Source of the DNA: Candidatus Omnitrophota bacterium
GTDB lineage: Bacteria > Omnitrophota > Gorgyraeia > 2-02-FULL-51-18 > JAGOUK01
Assembly: GCA_020058965.1 (NCBI GenBank)
Contig: JAGVCY010000283.1
Location: forward strand, 1 to 5,383
Direction: 5' to 3'
DNA: 5,383 bases
Part shown: positions 1-5,383 of the stretch, piece after piece
Layout: each line of letters starts with the position of its first letter
How positions within the stretch are numbered: position 1 is the first letter of the stretch
Program-made: the position numbers and the translations under genes
Notes under the pieces: generated by a model
What the model saw: the letters and a program-made list of their open reading frames with translations, nothing else
What the model was told of the DNA's origin: nothing
The model's database searches: none

Positions 1-687
1 AATGATCCACCAAAGCGAAAATATACTGACAAGCTGTCCCGCGGCCGCCACGACGAATATTCGAAGCACGAGCCACTTGTCATGCGTCATCTCATGCATC
101 GCGTGATACAGCGAGTTGGCTTGTTTCATCCCCGGAATCCGTTTTAACCCGCCCATGAAAGGCACCAACTTGTTCACATGCTGTTTGTTAAAAATAAGCC
201 AAAGCGCCGCGCAGGCGCCCGCCAACGCGACCATCACCGCCTTCGGAATGCGCGGATCCAATTCTTTAAGCAAAAATAAAACGGCTACGCTCGGAATCAG
301 TATAAAAATAAAAAGTCCCAGTATCCGATCCATTAAGCACGCGCTGAAAGATTCCACCCGCTTGCCCGTTTGGATCGAAGCGCAATATCCCTTTACCAGA
401 TCGCCGCCCACGGCGGATGGCAAAAAATTATTAAAAAACAGTCCGATAAATGTGAGGTGGATCGAATTTTTTAGCGACAAAGTCAGTCCCTGCGCCCTGA
501 ACACGAGCCGCAATCTCCACCCCATCAGCAATCCGGCCGTCAGCATCAGGATAAACCCGGCCCCGAGCGCGATCGGATCCACTCCGCGCAGCGCGCTCAC
601 AACGCCCGAAACCTTGTCCCTGAAGGACCAGGCGAAGAGGCCTAAAAAAGTCAGGCTGATGAATATCCGTAGGAGGGTTGAGCGCAT
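1..687 (-). CDS. LPG_synthase_TM / flippase-like membrane protein (C-terminus cut off)
   Basis: This is the N-terminal 229 codons of a multi-pass inner-membrane protein; the frame is still open at the left edge. Seen: about six hydrophobic segments (roughly residues 4-21, 38-55, 77-92, 122-140, 149-166, 207-228) and the motif FFNNFLPSAVGGDLVKGY at 84-101, followed by a conserved-looking MDR at 119-121. NNxLPxxxGGD is the hallmark of the lysylphosphatidylglycerol synthase TM family (PF03706, UPF0104), which includes the flippase half of MprF and archaeal AglD. Members are usually 300-340 residues, so perhaps a quarter to a third is missing. The ATG at 687 is the only possible start, because an in-frame TAA lies three codons upstream. 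No convincing Shine-Dalgarno precedes it. It follows the TonB-like gene after 87 nt that hold no clear site. The inferred role is lipid or glycolipid translocation; the substrate is unknown. A full MprF is not indicated, since the soluble aminoacyltransferase part would lie outside the window. Confidence 0.85.
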   Translation of the reverse strand, partial: MRSTLLRIFISLTFLGLFAWSFRDKVSGVVSALRGVDPIALGAGFILMLTAGLLMGWRLRLVFRAQGLTLSLKNSIHLTFIGLFFNNFLPSAVGGDLVKGYCASIQTGKRVESFSACLMDRILGLFIFILIPSVAVLFLLKELDPRIPKAVMVALAGACAALWLIFNKQHVNKLVPFMGGLKRIPGMKQANSLYHAMHEMTHDKWLVLRIFVVAAAGQLVSIFSLWWII

Positions 688-774
688 GGTCGATTAGCGT
701 AACATACGGTTTTCAGGCCTGTAAAGACATTGCGGCAAGAAAATTGCTCCAACGGACTACTTGGATGATGCCCA

Positions 775-1365
775 TTAGCCGGCATCAAATTTAAATCGGA
801 CATCAAATGAAATCGCGTCGTGGCTGATTGCGGATGGGAACGACAAAAACGAACCCGCGTCTTCAAGGATCTTGTTGGCAGCCGCGGCAGCTTGAGACGA
901 ATCGGCTTTTTGAACGGACGACGACAAAACCCGCCCATCTCGAGCCAGGACAAAGCGAACGGATGCCGACTGACCTTCCACCGACCCGCCCGCGTCCGCG
1001 GCCGCCTGCGCGAGCCGCGCGCGCACCGCCTTAAAATAGGCCGAAAATATCAGCCCCGTTTTAGGATCATTCAGGAGCCGTTGGGCCGAAACAGCCGGTA
1101 TGGCCGCAGCCCTTGCCCGGATCCGGCTGGACTGATCCGTATGCCCGGATGGACGATAAACTCGGTTGGGTTTTTTAGAAGCCGCAACCGCGACGGGCTT
1201 GGTGTCAGGCCGGACCCGAACTTTTATTTCATGAAATTTTGATTTTTGGGATTCGATGCTCGCAGACCCGGAGCGCCACCAGCAGGCTCCGCCAAGAATG
1301 ACCATATGTGCCGATAAGGAAGCCGCTACAGCAATAGACAACAAGCGGCTCTGAATCATTTTCAT
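775..1365 (-). CDS. TonB/TolA-like energy-transducer protein, short linker
   Basis: A 196-residue envelope protein. Seen: a short basic N-terminus, one hydrophobic segment at about 8-30 containing S16-x3-H20, a basic and alanine-rich linker at about 31-100 with only a few Lys-Pro pairs, and a C-terminal domain at about 105-195 (YFKAVRARL, then SVRFVLARDGRVLSS, then a final FDVRFKF strand). Known: TonB carries an S-x3-H pair in its membrane helix for contact with ExbB/ExbD, and TonB/TolA C-terminal domains carry the V-x-F-x-(3)-DGRV pattern and couple to outer-membrane or periplasmic partners. The linker is far shorter and less proline-rich than in Escherichia coli TonB, and the domain lacks the usual YP motif, so it leans toward TolA-like or divergent TonB. 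I chose the ATG at 1365 because it forms a TAATG overlap with the upstream stop and has GAGG 11 nt before it. An ATG at 1395 would overlap the upstream gene by 31 nt and add ten polar residues. No exbB or exbD is in view. Confidence 0.75.
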   Translation of the reverse strand: MKMIQSRLLSIAVAASLSAHMVILGGACWWRSGSASIESQKSKFHEIKVRVRPDTKPVAVAASKKPNRVYRPSGHTDQSSRIRARAAAIPAVSAQRLLNDPKTGLIFSAYFKAVRARLAQAAADAGGSVEGQSASVRFVLARDGRVLSSSVQKADSSQAAAAANKILEDAGSFLSFPSAISHDAISFDVRFKFDAG

Positions 1366-2264
1366 TATTTGACAGGCCTCGTTCCGCTGCCCCAAACATT
1401 TTCAAAACAAAACCACTGTTCGGGCGCTTCCTTTATAAGCATCTCAAGCTGTCCGGTGATCCAACACTGAAGCTCTTCGGTTTTATCATCGCCGGGTTTT
1501 TTAGAATATGTTTTTTTTTCATGAAATTTAAGTCGATAGGACCCTTGTGTTGAATCACTCCGGATCGACACGCTCACGACCGCCGCGCCGCTCATCAATG
1601 CCATCCGAGCCGGTCCTACCGGCAAATCAGCGGGACGGCCCATAAAATTCGTCCGAATGGCCGCAGACTCAAATTTCCTATCGCCTAAAAGACCCAGGAT
1701 TCCGCCGGACTTCAGTGCCTTGATGCATTTTATCAGGGATTGACCCGGGTGCAGGGCGTGGAGCCCGAACCGTGACCGTTCACGGTGGTAAAGCACAGAA
1801 ACCCATTTTCCGGCAGGCGCCTGAACGGGTGCCATGATCGAATACCCGCGGCTCGCCAGCGCCAGCGCTCCCAACTCCCAGGAACCCGAATGGGCCCCGA
1901 GAAGGATCACCCCGCGGCCCGCAGCGACCGCCTCGTCCAGCAATTTGAGATTCTCAAAATGAATATTGGTTGGAATGGGCAGGCGTGGAGATTGAATTTC
2001 ATACAGGAGATCGACGCAGGTCCTGCCGAAGTTTTTGTAAACAAGTTCAGCCGCTCGACAAACCTTCGCTGACTCCGTGGGCAGACCCAGCACCACCGCC
2101 ATATTGTTTCGTACATCCTGCCGCTCGCGTGCCTTGAGCGCGTGAGCCAGTCCGGATGCCGTATCCCCAATCCACTCCCCCACTCGTCGCGGAACCACGC
2201 GCGAGACCCCGTAACTGACCAAATAAGCGGCAGCCCTCCAGCGCTTATGCTGAGCGCGCTTCAC
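1365..2264 (-). CDS. LpxL/HtrB-family lipid A / lysophospholipid acyltransferase
   Basis: A 299-residue acyltransferase of the Lip_A_acyltrans family (PF03279), acting at the inner face of the cytoplasmic membrane. It probably transfers an acyl chain to a lipid A precursor or a similar glyco- or phospholipid. Seen: a hydrophobic N-terminal stretch (about 11-25), the catalytic HX4E motif as H125-SGSW-E130, GDR at 194-196 followed by FMGRPADLPVGPARMA (207-222), and a C-terminal PEQWFCFENVW (281-291) that corresponds to the family's QWxWxHxRW region. Length is normal for the family. The start is GTG at 2264; an in-frame TGA five codons upstream excludes a longer form. No Shine-Dalgarno is visible, and the start lies 20 nt inside the end of lipA, so translational coupling is likely. 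The stop overlaps the TonB-like start by one base. Codons 249-251 form a run of nine A on the mRNA. The exact acyl donor and acceptor cannot be told from sequence. Confidence 0.9.
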   Translation of the reverse strand: MKRAQHKRWRAAAYLVSYGVSRVVPRRVGEWIGDTASGLAHALKARERQDVRNNMAVVLGLPTESAKVCRAAELVYKNFGRTCVDLLYEIQSPRLPIPTNIHFENLKLLDEAVAAGRGVILLGAHSGSWELGALALASRGYSIMAPVQAPAGKWVSVLYHRERSRFGLHALHPGQSLIKCIKALKSGGILGLLGDRKFESAAIRTNFMGRPADLPVGPARMALMSGAAVVSVSIRSDSTQGSYRLKFHEKKTYSKKPGDDKTEELQCWITGQLEMLIKEAPEQWFCFENVWGSGTRPVK

Positions 2265-3198
2265 GGTGGGAGGGAATCAACCGACTGAGCTTGATGAATG
2301 AGTCTTGCGCATGATACGAGCTCCGCACGAACGGGCCGCTTTCGACCAGCTCGAACCCCATCTGTTCCGCAAGTGTTTTGTAATCAGCAAACTCCTGAGG
2401 CGTCACAAACCGCTCCACCGGGCAGGCCGTCTTATCCGGCTGAAGGTATTGGCCGAGTGTGAGCATCCGGCATCCGGCCGCTCGCAAATCGCTCAGCATT
2501 TGAATGACTTCGTCCCGGGTTTCGCCCAAGCCCAGCATCGCTCCGCTTTTGGTGACCCTATCCGGCAAACGCAAACGCATCCGGCTGAGAAGCCGCAACG
2601 AAAGATCGTAGCCGCCCTGAGGTCGCACCCGCCGATGCACCGCCCGCACAGTTTCGATATTGTGGTTAAAAATATCGATCGGCAGAAGCGCTAGTGCGCT
2701 TACGGCCCGCTCCTGATCCCGCTTAAAATCAGGGGTTAATATCTCTAAGATAAGTTCCGGATTTTTGCGACGGAGCGCTTCGGTCACGAGTCTAAAATGT
2801 TCCAACCCCTCATCCTCCAAGTCATCGCGCGTGACCGATGTGATCACCGCGTGCTTGAGCCCGAGCCGCTGAACGGCTTCCGCCAGATTTTCCGGTTCAT
2901 TGGGATCGGGGGGAAGGGGTTTTCCGGGCGCGACGGAGCAATAATGACAATTGCGCGTGCACCGGTCGCCCAGAATCATGAACGAGGCGGTTTTTTGCGA
3001 GTAGCACTCATTTCGGTTGGGACACCGACCGCTTTCGCAAATCGTGTGCAGCCCCAATTCCGAAATCAGCTTATCGGTGTGAGCGGCCTGATGACCGGAA
3101 GATAGATTCTTCCTGAGCCATTCCGGCAGCCGCGCTGGCGCGGCGCCGAAGCGCCGCGTTTCCGGATGATCCTGCCAACGGGAAGTCGGCTGCTGCAA
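2245..3198 (-). CDS. lipA: Lipoyl synthase (radical SAM)
   Basis: Lipoyl synthase, 317 residues, cytoplasmic. It inserts two sulfur atoms at C6 and C8 of the octanoyl chain on lipoyl-carrier domains (2-oxoacid dehydrogenase E2, GcvH). Seen: the auxiliary-cluster motif CX4CX5C at C54, C59, C65; the radical-SAM motif CX3CX2C at C80, C84, C87 (CTRNCHYC); TSVTRDDL (about 121-128); FNHNIETV; KSGAMLGLGET; GQYLQPD; and the C-terminal RSSYHA (292-297), whose first serine ligates the auxiliary cluster in characterised LipA proteins. All ligands are present, so the enzyme should be active. The start is TTG at 3198: no ATG or GTG lies between the family's conserved PEWLRK (residues 25-30) and that codon, and no clear Shine-Dalgarno precedes it. 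The gene begins 11 nt after the isocitrate dehydrogenase stop, and its end overlaps the acyltransferase by 20 nt. A very stable hairpin sits at 3139-3158 inside its 5' end. No lipB is in the window. Confidence 0.97.
   Translation of the reverse strand: MQQPTSRWQDHPETRRFGAAPARLPEWLRKNLSSGHQAAHTDKLISELGLHTICESGRCPNRNECYSQKTASFMILGDRCTRNCHYCSVAPGKPLPPDPNEPENLAEAVQRLGLKHAVITSVTRDDLEDEGLEHFRLVTEALRRKNPELILEILTPDFKRDQERAVSALALLPIDIFNHNIETVRAVHRRVRPQGGYDLSLRLLSRMRLRLPDRVTKSGAMLGLGETRDEVIQMLSDLRAAGCRMLTLGQYLQPDKTACPVERFVTPQEFADYKTLAEQMGFELVESGPFVRSSYHAQDSFIKLSRLIPSHREARSA
3139..3158 (-). other. Stable GC hairpin with UUCG tetraloop inside the lipA 5' end
   Basis: On the mRNA strand the sequence reads CGCGGCGC-TTCG-GCGCCGCG: a perfect 8-bp all-GC stem closing a C(UUCG)G tetraloop, one of the most stable RNA loops known. 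It starts 41 nt after the TTG start and encodes part of TRRFGAAPA, in the variable N-terminal extension before the conserved PEWLR. The segment 3138-3144 can instead pair with 3129-3135 (GCCGCGC with GCGCGGC), so the two stems exclude each other. There is no U-run after it, so it is not a classical intrinsic terminator. The structure is seen directly; any regulatory role is inference. Confidence 0.6.
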
Positions 3199-3209
3199 GT
3201 GAAGGATTC

Positions 3210-4307
3210 TTACTTGCGGATCAGGGACTTGATGCGCGCGACGATGGCGTCGCCCATCTCGCGCGTGCCAACCGCGGTCGGATCGTTCTTACCGGCCGCT
3301 TTCAAGTCGTAAGTTACATCTTTGTTTTCGGCCAGTATTTCTGAGACCGCCTGATCAAGAAGATCGGCTTTTTTGGGCTCGTTCATATGCTTCAGCATCA
3401 GCACCGCGGACAAAATCAGCGCCGTCGGGTTCATCTTGTTCTGCCCCGCATATTTGGGAGCCGAGCCATGCGTCGCCTCAAACACGGCGATGTCGTGGCC
3501 GATGTTCGCGCCGGGCGCGACACCCAATCCGCCGATCAGCCCCGCGCAAAGGTCCGAGAGAATATCACCGTACAAATTCGGCAAAACGAGCATGTCATAG
3601 TCGTTGGGGCGCTGGACCAGCTGCATGCACATATTATCGACAATGCGGTCATTGAACTCGACGCGGCCCGCGTACTCCTGCGCCACTTCCTGTCCGGCCT
3701 TCAAAAACAGACCGTCCGTGGCTTTCATGATGTTCGCCTTGTGGACGGCGGTCACTTTTTTGCGCCCGTGCGACAGCGCGTACTCAAAAGCGTACTTGAA
3801 TATCGCCTTGCTCGCGCTGATCGAGATCGGCTTGATACTGATCGCCGAATCCGGATTGATCTTTTTCTTAGACAGGTCTTCAATGCTCTTGATCACGCTC
3901 TTGCATTCCGGAGTTCCTTCAAAAAACTCGATCCCGGAGTACAGATCTTCGCTATTTTCACGAATGATGACGAGATCAATGGATTTGAACGCGCTTTTGA
4001 TGCCCGTGTACAGCCGGCAGGGACGGAGACAGGCATACAAGTTAAGTTCTTTGCGCAACGCGACATTAACGGATCTGAATCCGGTTCCAATGGGAGTTGT
4101 GATCGGTCCCTTGATAGCGATCCGGTTCTTGCGGATGGAGTTCAACACGGCTTCGGGGAGCGGTGTTCCCTCTTTTTTCATGACGCCTTCACCGGCGTCC
4201 ATCACTTCCCATTCGATCCCCGCGCCCGTGGCATCGACGCAACGCCGCATCGCATCCGAAAGTTCCGGTCCGACTCCGTCCCCGGGTATCAAAGTGACTT
4301 TACGCAT
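3210..4307 (-). CDS. icd: Isocitrate dehydrogenase (isocitrate/isopropylmalate dehydrogenase family)
   Basis: A 365-residue decarboxylating dehydrogenase that converts isocitrate to 2-oxoglutarate and CO2 in the TCA cycle. Seen: N-terminal LIPGDGVGPE (6-15), then a full set of residues matching the E. coli Icd active site with identical spacing: S79, N81, R85, R95, R116, Y123, K190, D224, D248 and D252. The S-x-N-x3-R substrate loop marks isocitrate rather than isopropylmalate as substrate. NLYGDILSDLCAGLIGGLG (244-262) closely resembles eukaryotic NAD-IDH alpha and Thermus-type enzymes. The coenzyme loop HGSAPKYAG (280-288) has Lys-Tyr, the pair that binds the 2'-phosphate of NADP in E. coli Icd, so the NAD or NADP preference is open. 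The ATG at 4307 has a good ribosome-binding site. The aminotransferase ends 9 nt upstream and lipA starts 11 nt downstream. Homoisocitrate dehydrogenase is a less likely alternative. Confidence 0.93.
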   Translation of the reverse strand: MRKVTLIPGDGVGPELSDAMRRCVDATGAGIEWEVMDAGEGVMKKEGTPLPEAVLNSIRKNRIAIKGPITTPIGTGFRSVNVALRKELNLYACLRPCRLYTGIKSAFKSIDLVIIRENSEDLYSGIEFFEGTPECKSVIKSIEDLSKKKINPDSAISIKPISISASKAIFKYAFEYALSHGRKKVTAVHKANIMKATDGLFLKAGQEVAQEYAGRVEFNDRIVDNMCMQLVQRPNDYDMLVLPNLYGDILSDLCAGLIGGLGVAPGANIGHDIAVFEATHGSAPKYAGQNKMNPTALILSAVLMLKHMNEPKKADLLDQAVSEILAENKDVTYDLKAAGKNDPTAVGTREMGDAIVARIKSLIRK

Positions 4308-4311
4308 ATAT

Positions 4312-4318
4312 CTCCCTT
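4312..4318 (-). promoter_or_regulatory. Shine-Dalgarno sequence for isocitrate dehydrogenase
   Basis: The mRNA reads TAAGGGAG-ATAT-ATG. The AAGGGAG purine run ends four bases before the ATG at 4307 and is built partly from the stop codon of the aminotransferase gene. It is the only strong ribosome-binding site in the window and fixes the start. The shared bases suggest that a ribosome finishing the aminotransferase could re-initiate on this gene. Confidence 0.75.
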
Positions 4319-5383
4319 ATTTTGATCCGACAAATTGGTGAATACGGCGCATCCCCTCGTCTATGTCTTGAACCGAAGCGGCAAAACTGAGCCGCACTCC
4401 ATCCGCGGACCCGAACCCTTCGCCCGGTATCGCCGCGACAAAATGTTCTTCCAAAAGTTGCTTACAAAAATCCGCCGGCTTCATGCCGGTTTTCTTGACC
4501 GAAAGAAAAAGATAAAAAGCACCTTCGGGAACAAAAGCATCGAGCTGTGGAATGGATCTCGCCAACCGCAAAATTCGATCCCGCTTGTCTTCAAATTGTT
4601 TTTTTAGATCCAGTGCATAATCACTGCCGAACGACAGTGCCGTGATCGCGCCCTTCTGCGAGAGCGATACAGGATTGGATGTGGAGTGGTCTTGCAGCAT
4701 GCCCATCGCGCGCGATAGCTTGCCATTCGTCGCCGAGTAACCGATGCGCAAACCCGTCATGGCATAGCTTTTGGAAACACCGTTCACGATCGCGACCGTG
4801 TCTTCCCAGGCCTTGCCTTGCTCGGTCAATATTTGAGCGATCGAAACATGTTCCCGTCTGTCATACACATAGTATTCATAAATTTCATCCGAAATGGCGT
4901 AGAGCCCCTTCCGAACCAAAAGATCGGCTATGGCGGTCAACTCGGCCCTCGAGAGCACCGCGCCGGTAGGATTCGAGGGGCTGTTCAGTACGACAATTTT
5001 GGTTTTGGGTGTCAGGGCCTTTTCAATCAATTCGGCCGTCATGTGAAATCCATTGTGCGATGTTTCGACCAAAATCGGATTCCCGCCGGCCAAATGTATC
5101 ATTTCGGGATAACTCACCCAGAATGGATTTGGGATAAGTACATCATCCCCTGGATTCACCAACGCTTGAAATAAATTGTAAAGGGAGTGTTTGGCGCCGC
5201 AGGAAACAACAATCTGAGATGGATCGATCTTAAGTTTTTGATCGCGAAGGAATTTATGAGCAACCGCGGCCTTGAGCTCGGGTGTACCGGAGGTTGCTGT
5301 GTAGCGGGTAAAGCCCTGCTCAAGAGCCAGAGCCATCGCCTTGCGAATCGGCTCGGGTGTGGCGAAGTCGGGCTCGCCGGCGG
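4317..5383 (-). CDS. Class I (Ib) PLP-dependent aspartate aminotransferase, N-terminus cut off
   Basis: A cytoplasmic pyridoxal-phosphate aminotransferase, most likely aspartate + 2-oxoglutarate to oxaloacetate + glutamate. The frame is open to the right edge. The first complete codons give AGEPDFATPEPIRKA before the first visible Met, matching the family's GEPDFxTPxxI motif, so the real start lies about 25-40 codons beyond the window; the ATG at 5336 is internal. Counting from the first complete codon (354 residues visible): PFWVSYPE with W88, SPSNPTG with N137, SDEIYE with D165 and Y168, the Schiff-base lysine K204 in SKSYAMTGLRIGY (codon 4770-4772), R212, EGAFYLF, and the carboxylate-binding R330 in VRLSF. 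The pattern closely follows Thermus aspartate aminotransferase (subgroup Ib). Some subgroup Ib enzymes also act on prephenate, so that activity is possible. The gene ends 9 nt before icd, whose product supplies its keto acid. Confidence 0.93.
   Translation of the reverse strand, partial: AGEPDFATPEPIRKAMALALEQGFTRYTATSGTPELKAAVAHKFLRDQKLKIDPSQIVVSCGAKHSLYNLFQALVNPGDDVLIPNPFWVSYPEMIHLAGGNPILVETSHNGFHMTAELIEKALTPKTKIVVLNSPSNPTGAVLSRAELTAIADLLVRKGLYAISDEIYEYYVYDRREHVSIAQILTEQGKAWEDTVAIVNGVSKSYAMTGLRIGYSATNGKLSRAMGMLQDHSTSNPVSLSQKGAITALSFGSDYALDLKKQFEDKRDRILRLARSIPQLDAFVPEGAFYLFLSVKKTGMKPADFCKQLLEEHFVAAIPGEGFGSADGVRLSFAASVQDIDEGMRRIHQFVGSK

Noticed and set aside
116..697. A plus-strand open frame of 193 codons
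   Set aside because: It is antisense to the membrane protein at 1-687, which carries the clear NNFLPSAVGGD motif and transmembrane pattern. The plus-strand product is low-complexity and unrecognisable.
748..765. A possible terminator between the TonB-like and flippase-like genes: a TCCAA/TTGGA stem followed by GCAATTTTCTT on the mRNA strand
   Set aside because: The stem is only 5 bp with an 8-nt loop and the U-run is interrupted, so it is too weak to call.
688..774. A possible promoter for the flippase-like gene (TTTACA, 18 nt, TACGCT)
   Set aside because: The -10 match is poor and the gene is already downstream of a tightly packed operon.
651..953. A minus-strand 100-codon frame spanning the gap between the TonB-like and flippase-like genes
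   Set aside because: It overlaps the end of the TonB-like gene and the start of the flippase-like gene in another frame and has an unnatural composition without a family match.
1366..1395. An earlier ATG at 1395 for the TonB-like protein
   Set aside because: It would overlap the acyltransferase by 31 nt and add a polar extension. The ATG at 1365 sits in a TAATG stop/start overlap and places the membrane helix at the usual distance from the N-terminus.
3387..4341. Two long plus-strand open frames (312 and 245 codons) opposite icd
   Set aside because: They lie exactly antisense to a gene with a complete set of catalytic residues, overlap each other in different frames, and show no recognisable domain. 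They are mirror-frame artefacts of codon bias.
1..5383. A search by eye for a novel defence, mobile or CRISPR system, tRNA or riboswitch
   Set aside because: All of the sequence is accounted for by six recognisable housekeeping and envelope genes. No regularly spaced repeats, transposase motifs, tRNA-like folds or long leaders were seen.

Overview
The window reads as an ordinary chromosomal gene cluster from a Gram-negative (diderm) bacterium. All six recognisable genes lie on the minus strand, so transcription runs from right to left. The outer-membrane context rests on a lipid A/lysophospholipid acyltransferase (LpxL/HtrB family) and a TonB/TolA-type envelope protein. Base composition is moderately GC-rich with no obvious foreign patch. 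I cannot name the organism from sequence alone. The mix (IDH3/Thermus-like isocitrate dehydrogenase, class Ib aspartate aminotransferase, solitary TonB-like protein) suggests an uncultivated diderm lineage such as Omnitrophota rather than a model proteobacterium, but that is a low-confidence inference.

In transcription order the genes are: a class I aspartate-type aminotransferase whose start lies beyond the right edge (4317-5383); a homodimeric-type isocitrate dehydrogenase (3210-4307); lipoyl synthase LipA (2245-3198); an LpxL/HtrB-type acyltransferase (1365-2264); a short TonB/TolA-like protein (775-1365); and a multi-pass LPG_synthase_TM (flippase-like) membrane protein that runs off the left edge (1-687). 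Junctions are tight: 9 nt, 11 nt, a 20-nt overlap, a 1-nt TAATG overlap, then 87 nt. This is the layout of one operon. No promoter, terminator, RNA gene, mobile element or CRISPR array is visible, and no stretch above 300 nt lacks a gene.

The first three genes centre on 2-oxoglutarate: isocitrate dehydrogenase makes it, the aminotransferase exchanges it with glutamate, and LipA makes the lipoyl cofactor used by 2-oxoglutarate and pyruvate dehydrogenase complexes. The last three are envelope genes: a lipid acyltransferase, a periplasm-spanning TonB-like protein and a lipid flippase-like protein. The two halves are joined by overlapping genes, with no known biochemical reason beyond co-expression.

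I found no evidence for a novel defence or mobile system. The most interesting local signal is a very stable GC-rich hairpin with a UUCG tetraloop just inside lipA, overlapping a second, mutually exclusive stem. It lies downstream of a TTG start that lacks a visible Shine-Dalgarno sequence.
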